Below are positions 25,534 through 33,843 of a stretch of 64,000 nucleotides of DNA, in pieces. Source of the stretch: Aureliella helgolandensis (GTDB taxonomy: Bacteria > Planctomycetota > Planctomycetia > Pirellulales > Pirellulaceae); the NCBI RefSeq assembly GCF_007752135.1, contig NZ_CP036298.1, positions 6,750,501 to 6,814,500 on the forward strand, given 5' to 3'. The translations under genes were made by a program, and so were the position numbers. The notes beneath the pieces are model-generated. The model searched no databases and was not told the DNA's origin. It saw only the letters and a program-made list of their open reading frames with translations. The number at the start of each line of letters is the position of its first letter. The stretch's first letter is position 1.

Positions 25534-26874
25534 ATGGGCCTGTCGCCTCTGATTCGACCTCACGTCCATGCGCACCCAACGCTGGATACCGCCATTTGGT
25601 ACCTCCATCTGCGTTGGGTGGCTGTAGCCGGCCAACTTCTGACCATGCTGGCCGTAGCCTGGGGATTGAAGATCCAGCTCCCCAATTGGGAATTGCTGGG
25701 TCTGATCGGAATCACGGCGATCTCCAACGTGGCCTATGCCTTCTGGTTATCCCACCTGCATCGCGGGGGCCTCGAATACGGAGAACGCCTCCCGACCGAT
25801 CAAGTCGTATCGAGTCTGATGTTGGTAGACATCCTGGTCTTGTCGGGGATGCTCTACCATTCCGCCGGCTTAGCCAACCCCTTCGCCTTGTTCTATTTCG
25901 TCAACGTCGCAGTCGCCGGGGCCATACTCACCCCGGCCTGGGCCTGGGGGATTTGGGGAGCAACCGTGGCTTGCGTCACGCTGCTTCTCATTCACACCCT
26001 GCCCCTCGCTGAACTCTCCAATGTCAACCAACTAGCGGCCTCCGACCCTACGGCCCCTATCTGGACGATTCCCAAGCTCGGTTTCCTCGTCTCCTTTGCA
26101 ACCTGCTCCGGTGTCATTACCTATTTCATTACCATCCTGACCGGTGAGCTGCGGCAGCGAGAGCAAGCCTTGCAAGAGGCCGAAGGTGCTCGCGTGCGCA
26201 ATCGCCAGCTGGAGGCTCTCGCCACCCTGGCAGCTGGTGCAGGCCATGAGCTGGCGAATCCACTGAGTACCATCGCAGTGGTGGCCAAAGAGCTGAGTCG
26301 CGCACTGGAAAAACAGAACGCGCCGGAAGCGGTCTTGACCGATGTAGCCCTCATCCGCTCGGAACTCGATCGTTGCCGCCAAATCTTGGACCGCATGACC
26401 AGTACTGCAGGCGAAGCGGCCGGAGAGCAACTGCAATCTGTAACCATCGACACCTTTCTCTGCGAAACGACCGTTGGCTTGCGCGAGCCGGGCCGAGTCC
26501 AAATCAAGATCGATGAACAGGTAAAGACGCTCACCAACCTGCTTCCGGTCCAGGCAGCCGCTCAGGCGGTGCGAAATGTCATCCAAAACGCACTCGACGC
26601 CAGTCAACCGGGAGCCGAGGTGGCTGTTTCGGCGACCCGACATCAGTCCCACTGGAAGATCCTCGTCGTAGACCGCGGAGACGGCATGCCCGCAGATGTC
26701 ATGGCCCGAATTGGAGAGCCGTTCTTCACCACAAAGGAACCAGGGCGGGGAATGGGACTTGGGCTCTATTTGACCCAGAATGTCTTACGACGGCTCAATG
26801 GCTCGCTGGACTTTGAGAGCAAACCTGGACACGGAACCACCGCCACCGTTATTTTGCCGACCCAACGAAATTAG
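25534..26874 (+). CDS. regB: RegB/PrrB-like redox-sensing histidine kinase
   Basis: The 446-residue membrane kinase has about six hydrophobic segments (residues ~25-205), then DHp and ATPase domains. RegB-type features: AGLANPF at 111-117, close to the GGxxNPF quinone-site motif; H-box GAGHELANPLSTIA with His238; a cysteine in DRCRQIL (Cys281), matching the position of the redox-active RegB Cys; N-box around Asn352; G-boxes DRGDGM and GRGMGLGL. RegB kinases sense quinone redox state. ATG at 25534 has AGGA 7 nt upstream. The probable partner regulator is at 27570, separated by ~700 bp of repeat-containing DNA. Gene symbol by resemblance only. Confidence 0.82.
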   Translation: MGLSPLIRPHVHAHPTLDTAIWYLHLRWVAVAGQLLTMLAVAWGLKIQLPNWELLGLIGITAISNVAYAFWLSHLHRGGLEYGERLPTDQVVSSLMLVDILVLSGMLYHSAGLANPFALFYFVNVAVAGAILTPAWAWGIWGATVACVTLLLIHTLPLAELSNVNQLAASDPTAPIWTIPKLGFLVSFATCSGVITYFITILTGELRQREQALQEAEGARVRNRQLEALATLAAGAGHELANPLSTIAVVAKELSRALEKQNAPEAVLTDVALIRSELDRCRQILDRMTSTAGEAAGEQLQSVTIDTFLCETTVGLREPGRVQIKIDEQVKTLTNLLPVQAAAQAVRNVIQNALDASQPGAEVAVSATRHQSHWKILVVDRGDGMPADVMARIGEPFFTTKEPGRGMGLGLYLTQNVLRRLNGSLDFESKPGHGTTATVILPTQRN

Positions 26875-26945
26875 AGGGGGTGTGCCGGCGAAACTGACGC
26901 TCTGTCGAGTTTAGAATTTCCGGTCGCCTGTCCGAGTGGCTCGGC

Positions 26946-26994
26946 CCACGCTCCAGGGACCACGCTCCAGGGGCCACGCTCCAGGGGCCACGCC
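26946..26994. repeat. 14-bp tandem repeat (CCACGCTCCAGGGG)
   Basis: Three full units and half of a fourth: CCACGCTCCAGGGA, CCACGCTCCAGGGG twice, then CCACGCC. Confidence 0.88.
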
Positions 26995-27125
26995 TTAGCA
27001 ACTTGCGTGCTAACGGCTTGTTGATGTATGAGTGCTTTCTGCTTTACCGCAACGGCGGCACCCCGATCCCTTTGGGCGGCGACCACTCTTCCTTGCCGGG
27101 CTGTTGATTTAATCGCCATTTGAAT

Positions 27126-27202
27126 TTTAATGCGGAGGTTGCGTCCTTAATTGACTTGTAGTGGAGGTTATCTTCCCTTGCTCACGCGGCGGGTTACTAT
27201 TT
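27126..27202 (+). repeat. Diverged copy of the 118-bp repeat unit
   Basis: It aligns with most of one unit of the 24.4 kb array (ttttaatgcggaggttgcgtc ... cccttgctcacgcggcgggt), ending GGGTTACTATTTC. The long upstream part matches as well as the core. Confidence 0.7.
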
Positions 27203-27569
27203 CAACAGCCCGTCACGCAGCGGGGCATTATTCCAGCAGTCCGCTATTCCAGCAGTTCCCCAAGCAGCGGTCGAGCCGCTTCGAACAACAGGACTTGGCG
27301 TTTGAGGCGTCTTCTGAGCCGTAAATAACTCATGCTTAGCGAACGCGCAAGCTGGCCCCTGAAAACCACTGACCTAGCCAGCTCCGTATCGAACCGAGAA
27401 AAACGCCAAGAGCGCAAAGCACTGCGTTTAGAGGCGCATTTCGCTAGGGAGAATCGCAGATTTCTGAAAGTTCCCAGGCTCGAGAACTCGGCGCAGTCCA
27501 AGGATCGGTTAAGCTGGAGAGAAGCAGAATCTTCGAGGGCCGATTCCCTGAATAGGATTGGAGACCAAA

Positions 27570-28178
27570 GTGGCCGAAGCAACGCAGGCAACTCGATTGA
27601 TCAAAGACCGATTGCCTGACTCGATCGAGAGTGAAACTATTTCACATGCTCAGAGCATCCTGTTGGTCGACGACAGCATCGTGCTAAGAGATCGACTGGC
27701 ACTTGCCTTTCAAGAGCGTGGATTTCGAGTCGCTGTGGCGAGTTGCTTTGACGAAGCGGTGTTGGCCTTCCAAACAGAACCTACCGATTTAGCGGTTCTC
27801 GACTTGCGGATGCCTGGCAAACCAGGCTTGGTCCTGCTCCAAGAATTGAAACGGCTTAGCCCCGAAACCCAATTCTTAATCCTCTCGGGATTTGGCTCCA
27901 TTGCGACGGCCATCGATGCCATTCGTTTGGGAGCTGCCAATTTTCTTCCCAAACCAGCCGATGCAGATGACATTCTGACTGCGTTTGCCCGTGGCGGAAC
28001 TGAAGTCCATGTTTCTAAGGCGGAAGAAGAAATCCCGGTCCCCACGCTCGCTCAAGCGGAATGGGAACATATCCACCGCATCCTAGCGGATTGCGGCGGC
28101 AATATCTCCGAAGCAGCCAGACGCCTGGGTATTCACCGACGCTCTCTGCAACGCAAACTGCGCAAGCGTGCCCCCTAG
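27570..28178 (+). CDS. regA: RegA/PrrA-like response regulator
   Basis: The 202-residue regulator has a receiver domain (~28-140; acidic pair D34-D35, phospho-acceptor D78 in VLDLRMPG, K128 in LPKPA) and a short C-terminal Fis-like helix-turn-helix (~176-200; GGNISEAARRLGIHRRSLQRKL, which is close to the well-conserved RegA DNA-binding helix), joined by a proline-containing linker. It would be phosphorylated by the kinase encoded upstream and control redox-responsive genes; targets are unknown. GTG at 27570 with GGAG 6 nt upstream is a better start than TTG at 27558. Confidence 0.85.
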   Translation: MAEATQATRLIKDRLPDSIESETISHAQSILLVDDSIVLRDRLALAFQERGFRVAVASCFDEAVLAFQTEPTDLAVLDLRMPGKPGLVLLQELKRLSPETQFLILSGFGSIATAIDAIRLGAANFLPKPADADDILTAFARGGTEVHVSKAEEEIPVPTLAQAEWEHIHRILADCGGNISEAARRLGIHRRSLQRKLRKRAP

Positions 28179-28473
28179 CAACCAGTCTGTTGCCCTCTTC
28201 CCCCTGTCGCATTTTGCACCGCTGTGGCATACTTGGGACTCGTCGCGTGGAATGCCGACGGCGAGGTCTATAGTAGGCGCAATATCTAGGATGGTGTACG
28301 TCCCATTGCTAGCAACAGAGTCGAGAAGGCCTTGAATCGCCACGCTTGACGCCAACTGTAATGCAGATTCAAGTTCGAAAACTTGAGCTTACGCCGATCC
28401 GTCTAGGCAAGGATGGCTGCGATTGAACAGTGACTGCAATTGAACAGTGACGAGGCCCCGAAGGGAGACAAAT

Positions 28474-29388
28474 ATGTACAAGAATCTTAATCCAGAGCTA
28501 CTAGGTATTTCTGGCCGTCAAAGTGAGATCATCGAACTGGCTTTGACATACGGTTTCCGTGGAATTGACATCGATATCGACGACATTGTCAAAAGGTGCC
28601 AACGTGGTTCCTTTGAGAGCGCATCGCGGTTTCTGGTGAGCTCCAAACTGGAAGCCTCCTGCTTCGACGCTCCGATTGACTTGGACGCCGACGAAGAAAC
28701 CTTTACCGCTCGCGCAGCGCTCCTCAACGGCGTGGCGGAAATTGCACAGCGAATCCATGCCAAAGTGGCTGTCGTCTCTCTACCTGGGGCCACCGATCGA
28801 CTCCCTTACCCGGAGTACTTCGATGTGGTCCGCAAGCGGGTTGACCAAATTGCCGAGCTATTTGGTAAGGAAAACGTCCGCCTGGCACTGACATTCTCGC
28901 CACAGTCGAGCGCAACCTCCGACAAGCAATTCAAGTTCGTGCAAGACGTCGAGGGCTTTACAGCCCTACTGCGGGCGTGCACTTCATCCAACGTTGGAAT
29001 CGTGTTTGATTCGTGGGTATGGCACATCGGTGGCGGTACCGACGCCCACCTTGAAACCATCGGCCTGGACAAAGTGGCTGCAATTCGCCTGAGCGACTGC
29101 CGCGAAGGCGTAGAGGCAGCGGCGGCCACGGACGACGATTGCCTGATCCCATCACTTGAGGGTGTGATCGACAATGTCGGATACATGCGAAAGTTTGCTG
29201 AAGCTGGACTGCAATTGCCTGTTGCCGCCCGCGGCGTGCTGGCCGAAAGTGGCGGAACACGAGATTCTCTGATCAGCGCTACCCAAGACGCGCTCGTTCA
29301 AATCTTCGAAGCTGCCGGTCTGCCTAGCAATACCCGCAAGCCCGAAATGTTCGCCAACACCGGTTACTCGAACTACAACCGCGAATAG
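28474..29388 (+). CDS. Sugar phosphate isomerase/epimerase-like TIM barrel
   Basis: A 304-residue cytoplasmic protein without signal peptide. It follows the xylose-isomerase-like TIM-barrel pattern: IELALTYGFRGIDIDIDD, KVAVVSLPGATDR, NVGIVFDSWVWHIGGG and KVAAIRLSDC near the usual metal-binding strands. The expected Glu of the central strand is not obvious (ALTFSPQSS), so activity cannot be assumed. The ATG at 28474 has AAGGGAG 6 nt upstream; a longer reading from 28447 is less likely. A terminator lies downstream at 29578. Confidence 0.78.
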   Translation: MYKNLNPELLGISGRQSEIIELALTYGFRGIDIDIDDIVKRCQRGSFESASRFLVSSKLEASCFDAPIDLDADEETFTARAALLNGVAEIAQRIHAKVAVVSLPGATDRLPYPEYFDVVRKRVDQIAELFGKENVRLALTFSPQSSATSDKQFKFVQDVEGFTALLRACTSSNVGIVFDSWVWHIGGGTDAHLETIGLDKVAAIRLSDCREGVEAAAATDDDCLIPSLEGVIDNVGYMRKFAEAGLQLPVAARGVLAESGGTRDSLISATQDALVQIFEAAGLPSNTRKPEMFANTGYSNYNRE

Positions 29389-29901
29389 CCTGAGTCAGGC
29401 TCAACGGCGCACCGGCTGCTTCAGCCGCAAACCGCCAGCGGCCCGTCGAGCTGAGAGCGTTTCAGTTTTGCCGTAAGTTGGCAGGACTTACCGAATGACG
29501 CTTTAGCGGTTATGCCCCTGCGTTGAATTCGCAGCGGCCCGCAGAGTCGACGTACTGCTAAGGCGACAAGCCGCACCAAAACTCCCGATGACTTCGGGAG
29601 TTTTTTTATGCGCGGTCGGCAGTGCCTCAGCCCGGCAACGCACGCTCGCCTCATCACCCTAGCCGCAGAGCACGATCGCCGCAGGCTGCGGCACCGCATC
29701 ACAAGCTATAGCGATTGTGTGGCTTGTACCATTTCTACCTTCCGAAGATGCGACACACCGACGAACTACGGTAGAGCAGGGGGAGCAAACCGCCGATGGA
29801 TGAAAACTGTCTGCGTACCGATTGTATTGGTTGTAGGCCTAATGCAAGCATTGCATCAAGCGCAACGCTCCTCCCTTGCTCGATCGTAGGATTCCACGGC
29901 G
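29389..29901. other. Intergenic region with terminator
   Basis: The 29430-29495 part resembles one portion of the 118-bp repeat (gtcgagctgagagcgtttcag). The terminator is at 29578-29607. A 29-codon frame at 29800-29889 encodes a hydrophobic peptide and ends 12 bp before the next gene. It may be a leader peptide or chance. Confidence 0.5.
29578..29607 (+). terminator. Intrinsic terminator
   Basis: A stem ACTCCCGA / TCGGGAGT with a 5-nt loop is followed by a run of T residues. It ends transcription of the TIM-barrel gene. Confidence 0.87.
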
Positions 29902-31611
29902 ATGAAGATAACCAATCAAGCCAGCGTGGCCGCGCTGCTAGCTACCGCATTAGGGAATATTCCAGGAGCAACTTGGGCCGCAGACGGAGTCATCCTACAA
30001 CCTCGCTACCGCGCCGAACTTCAACAATCTCAGTCCCCTCCACCAGTGGAGCGGTCGGCACGTACACTCCCAGGTAGTCCAGCCCCTGCACCGCGCAGCC
30101 TGCTGCCCCCTCCTCAAGTTAATCAGCAAGCCATCAGTCCCGCAGCCAGCGAACCCTACTTCCGCGGTGCGGTCAGTGCCGACACCACGCGCGAGCTGAA
30201 CTGGGTTCCTGTCCAACCGCATTCGCAGGTTGAAACCACGGTAGCGCGGCCACACAGCCTTGCACCGCCAGCGAACAGCGTCACAGCGAACAGCGTCACA
30301 ACAAACAGCGTCACAACAGCACCGATCGACACATCCCCACGAACTGCAGTGCAAGCCCGCGGAGCTAAAACTCGCCCTGGGCCGCTGGAGATTCAGCTGG
30401 CTCCACCGCCAACATCCTTCCCCACCAATTTGCCGGAAGTGCATGGCGAAATCCATGGCGACGCCGAGAGTGTTGAACTGTCGGGCAATCGTCAGGGTGC
30501 TCAGGAGGAACGGGTGGAGTTCGGCCCCTCAGCCTCGCTCATTTCAATAACTAGGCCTCCATACGCTAGCCCCCATGACGGGCAAGCATTGCAGAGCCAA
30601 GCGTCATCTAGAAACGCACCGGCAGCAGTGCCGCAGAGCATCCTGGAAACACCGCCACAGATATCGCAACTGCAGAACACCTCCCTGCCACCAGGCTGGC
30701 AAGCGGTCCGAGAGCGATTGACCCAACACATGCAAGTGAGTGAAGGGTTGATACGGCGCAAGGCTTACCTATCAGCCCAGGAAGAGACCGAACTGGCTAT
30801 TGCCCATCTATTCCAAGTGCTCGACCAGTACAGTGGCGGAAATGAATCAGCGCGAGCTTGGCAGGCTGCTCAGCAAGCGTTCCGGGAAGCGGATGATTTC
30901 CAATTGTCTCAACGCATCGATCCCGAGAATCAGACCTTGCTGCGGCTGGTGAATTCTCACGAAACATCGATTCTCAAGGGTATCGACCTGGCGAACCTAT
31001 CCCCGATGAGTGCGGCCGCCTACTACCGTGAATTTGCTGAACAGCAATTGATCGCCGCTGCTCAAATGCACCCCTGGGCGAGCGAGCTGTATTACGTTGC
31101 TGGCCGGACCTTGCAGGCTCAGGCCGAATCCGCAAACCTCCAACTTGCCCAGTCGCTCAAGCAAAACGCGGTCAGCTTCTACCATGCTGCTGCGGCCATC
31201 AAACCCAGCAATGCCATTGCCACCAACCAACTCGGATTCATCCTATTGCAAATGGATCGCCCAGCTGAAGCTCGACAAGCACTGTTGGCATCCCTCGATG
31301 CCAAGCCGTCGCTACCCGCACTTGAAAATCTAGTCGAAACGAGTCGGCGGCTCAACGACCAAGAAACCCTGCAATGGGCCCTGCAGAATTACGAGTACAT
31401 GCAGAGCTCGCCACATAGTGCGGATGCAATGCCACAGGTCATGGAAGTCACACCACAGATATTCGCCCAGCTTAGCCCCCGCTCGAGCGGCCCAGCAGTA
31501 CCGAATTTCGCCAGCCCCAACTACTCACCGGCGAACTACACAGACCCGATGCGAACGCCAGCCATGACAACCGGCTACTCGAACTACCTACCCAATGCTG
31601 CTCCCCAATAG
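29902..31611 (+). CDS. Secreted TPR-like protein
   Basis: The 569-residue protein has a signal peptide (1-26, ending ATWA), a long Pro/Ser/Gln-rich low-complexity stretch (~30-270) and an alpha-helical region with TPR-like helices (~280-500; AAAYYREFAEQQLIAAAQMHPW, AIATNQLGFILLQMDRPAEA). Three 15-bp units (AACAGCGTCACAACA-like, 30274-30318) encode repeated NSVTT. It is 62 bp upstream of a polysaccharide-export gene and probably co-transcribed, suggesting a scaffold role in export or assembly. This is inference; the family is not one I can name. Confidence 0.68.
   Translation: MKITNQASVAALLATALGNIPGATWAADGVILQPRYRAELQQSQSPPPVERSARTLPGSPAPAPRSLLPPPQVNQQAISPAASEPYFRGAVSADTTRELNWVPVQPHSQVETTVARPHSLAPPANSVTANSVTTNSVTTAPIDTSPRTAVQARGAKTRPGPLEIQLAPPPTSFPTNLPEVHGEIHGDAESVELSGNRQGAQEERVEFGPSASLISITRPPYASPHDGQALQSQASSRNAPAAVPQSILETPPQISQLQNTSLPPGWQAVRERLTQHMQVSEGLIRRKAYLSAQEETELAIAHLFQVLDQYSGGNESARAWQAAQQAFREADDFQLSQRIDPENQTLLRLVNSHETSILKGIDLANLSPMSAAAYYREFAEQQLIAAAQMHPWASELYYVAGRTLQAQAESANLQLAQSLKQNAVSFYHAAAAIKPSNAIATNQLGFILLQMDRPAEARQALLASLDAKPSLPALENLVETSRRLNDQETLQWALQNYEYMQSSPHSADAMPQVMEVTPQIFAQLSPRSSGPAVPNFASPNYSPANYTDPMRTPAMTTGYSNYLPNAAPQ
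30274..30318 (+). repeat. 15-bp in-frame coding tandem repeat
   Basis: Three units based on AACAGCGTCACA(A/G)CA encode NSVTA/NSVTT in the TPR-like protein. Confidence 0.8.
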
Positions 31612-31673
31612 CTGTCAGCCTCAATCACAGCGCTTGAATTTATCAACTGCCATGTTCCATACTGACACCGACT

Positions 31674-32936
31674 ATGCGATCCAAACTATTCCAAGTTGAT
31701 GGCTGGCAACGTTGCCTGACTGCAACTCTGTGGTGCGCGTTGGCTCTAGCTCCGACCCCATCCCTAGGGCAGAGCGGGCCTAGCGACGCGCCGCTCACGG
31801 GGACGAGCAGCGGCATCAACCGCTATAGTTTTTCAGCCCACAACCCGCCCCCTCAGCCACAAGTCGAGGCCGGAAGATGCGCCCCATGCACGGTAGCTGT
31901 CGACTGCGCAGATACATGCGCTATGGGAACCCAAACCTGGGGCGACCTGCATCGATACAACTTTCAACCACTGGCCCACGGTGAGCATTTAGGCCCGATC
32001 CGCTTGCCCTCGACCATCGACTATCGCGTCCGCGTGGGGGATCGAATCCGATTCGTCTATGTACTGTCGCGGGAACTACTCAGCGATAGTTTCAAGCTCC
32101 AGGTGGGCGATGAATTGCAGATATCCTCTAATGACGACGACACGATTCGACTGGGCGATCTGGTTTTGGGACGCGGCATCGTTATCCAACCCGATGGCAT
32201 GCTGTACTTGCCACACCTGGGACAGGTTCGCGCTGCAGGACTAACGATCCCTCAACTCCGAAGGCAGATCAACCTGGGAGTGAGCGACGTGGTCAAAAAG
32301 CCCAAGTTCGACGTGATCCCCATCAGCACCAATACACTGCTGGAAGATATCCGCTCCTCGGTGGATGCGAGAGCCGGTAACGGCGGCCAGAGCTTCAGCG
32401 ACAATGTTCATCCCGATGGAACGCTGCGGCTGCCCAAGCTGGGCGCTTTGACCGTTCAAGGGATGACGCTGGATGAACTAAAACGCGAAGTCAATTTACA
32501 ATATCGGCAGATCGTGAGCGGGCTGGAGGTCGAACCCATTCTGGACCAGGAAGCCCAGCACTTCGTCTTTGTCTACGGCAAGGTGGGTCGCCCGGATCGC
32601 TACCAACTCAATGGTCCCACTTCGATCACCCAAGCGTTGGCGATGGCACAAGGCATCACCGTCGGCGGAAATCGTCGCGAAATTGTCATCTTCCGCCGTG
32701 CGGAAGACTGGCGTTTACTGGCGACCAGAATTGACATCAAGGGTGCTCATCTTGGCAAGGTGCCACTTCCAACCGACGAGATCTGGCTCCGAGACAACGA
32801 CTTGATCATCGTGCCTCCAACGCCGATCAGCCGCTTCGATGACTTTGTCGATCAAGTGTTCACACGCGGCATTTACGGCGTGCTCCCCTTCTCCCAGATC
32901 GGCGAGGGCTTTAACGCGAACGCGTTCCAGAATTAA
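31674..32936 (+). CDS. Polysaccharide biosynthesis/export protein (Wza-like)
   Basis: The 420-residue secreted protein has a signal peptide (cleaved near PSLGQ), a Cys-rich patch (GRCAPCTVAVDCADTCAMG, ~67-85), a polysaccharide export domain starting DYRVRVGDRIRF, and two later SLBB-like repeats (GTLRLPKLGALTVQGMTLDELKREV; VFVYGKVGRPDRYQLNGPTSITQALAMAQG). Wza-type proteins form the outer-membrane export channel for polysaccharides. No glycosyltransferase or Wzc-like kinase lies next to it. Its last 26 bases overlap the convergent larE gene. Confidence 0.86.
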   Translation: MRSKLFQVDGWQRCLTATLWCALALAPTPSLGQSGPSDAPLTGTSSGINRYSFSAHNPPPQPQVEAGRCAPCTVAVDCADTCAMGTQTWGDLHRYNFQPLAHGEHLGPIRLPSTIDYRVRVGDRIRFVYVLSRELLSDSFKLQVGDELQISSNDDDTIRLGDLVLGRGIVIQPDGMLYLPHLGQVRAAGLTIPQLRRQINLGVSDVVKKPKFDVIPISTNTLLEDIRSSVDARAGNGGQSFSDNVHPDGTLRLPKLGALTVQGMTLDELKREVNLQYRQIVSGLEVEPILDQEAQHFVFVYGKVGRPDRYQLNGPTSITQALAMAQGITVGGNRREIVIFRRAEDWRLLATRIDIKGAHLGKVPLPTDEIWLRDNDLIIVPPTPISRFDDFVDQVFTRGIYGVLPFSQIGEGFNANAFQN

Positions 32937-33843
32937 CGTTGTCGATTTGGAAAACGGGATTTAAACTCCCAGAGCGGAAACCTTCCAAATCGAGCGTCAC
33001 GAATCGAAATCCCATGGACTTGAGCGCCGCGGTGATTTGCTGCGAAATCTCAGGACTGGCCAGCCAGGAAATTGCCGATGGAGCCACCTCCAAGCGAGCC
33101 ACCTCGTCGGCATGCAAACGCACGCGAAATTCGGTCAGCCCCAGTCCCCTGAGGAACCCTTCCGCTTGCTCGACCATGGCCAACCGCGTTTCGGTTACTG
33201 GCACGCCATGGGCGATACGCGAGGCGAGGCACGGGCTGGCGGGTTTCTCGGCGACATGCAACTGCCAAAATTCTGCCAGCTGGCGAACCTGCTGCTTTCC
33301 GATTTGCAAATCGACCAAAGGTGACTGCACCGAGGCTTCCTGCGCGGCGGTCAATCCCGGGCGGTAATCCCCGAGATCATCCCAGTTCGTCCCAGTCAAG
33401 ATGATTGCATCTGAAAATCGGCTACGGACCGCTGAGAACAACGTCGACTTGCAGTAGTAACAGCGACGGGCATCATTGACGCGGTAATTGGCATCCAGCA
33501 CTTCGCGCGTATCGATGAATTCGTGGGGGATCTGCAACTGGTCCACCAGCCGCCGAACATCGCTGAGTTCGACCGCAGACACGCTGGGGCTGCGAGCGGT
33601 AGCTGCGGAAGCGGATACCCCCGACAACTTTGCCGCCTTGGCAACCACGGCGCTATCGACACCACCACTGAGCGCAACGACATAAGAAAGAGCTGGCTTG
33701 AACCAAGCAATCAGCTCCTGCGACAGGTCCGCTACGGCTGCTGCAGCCACTGGAAAAACCCCGGAGGTTGAAGTCGCACCTTGGCGACTGGGTTGGGCAA
33801 ACTCCGGCGCACCTTCGGCGCGGCGATCGCCAGGGCTACTCAC
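32911..33843 (-). CDS. larE: ATP-dependent sacrificial sulfur transferase LarE
   Basis: The 310-residue PP-loop enzyme has SGGVDS at 59-64, RCYYCKSTLF at 127-136 and the SPCLASRI motif with Cys205, matching the sacrificial cysteine of LarE. LarE adds sulfur to the pyridinium cofactor in synthesis of the nickel pincer nucleotide used by lactate racemase and related enzymes. No larA, larB or larC is in the window. The GTG start at 33843 overlaps the DUF4912 stop by 8 bases (GTGAGTAG), implying coupled translation. The 3' end overlaps the convergent export gene. Confidence 0.92.
   Translation of the reverse strand: MSSPGDRRAEGAPEFAQPSRQGATSTSGVFPVAAAAVADLSQELIAWFKPALSYVVALSGGVDSAVVAKAAKLSGVSASAATARSPSVSAVELSDVRRLVDQLQIPHEFIDTREVLDANYRVNDARRCYYCKSTLFSAVRSRFSDAIILTGTNWDDLGDYRPGLTAAQEASVQSPLVDLQIGKQQVRQLAEFWQLHVAEKPASPCLASRIAHGVPVTETRLAMVEQAEGFLRGLGLTEFRVRLHADEVARLEVAPSAISWLASPEISQQITAALKSMGFRFVTLDLEGFRSGSLNPVFQIDNVNSGTRSR

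Larger units (their letters stand above)
26875..27569. other. Repeat-containing spacer between the RegB-like and RegA-like genes
   Basis: It holds a 14-bp tandem repeat (26946-26994) and a diverged CCTTGCTCACG-family copy (27126-27202). Short frames on both strands overlap each other and lack ribosome binding sites. I see no terminator. Confidence 0.65.

Noticed and set aside
27244-27619. Overlapping 115- and 95-codon frames before the RegA-like gene
   Set aside because: They oppose each other, lack start signals and show no family motif.
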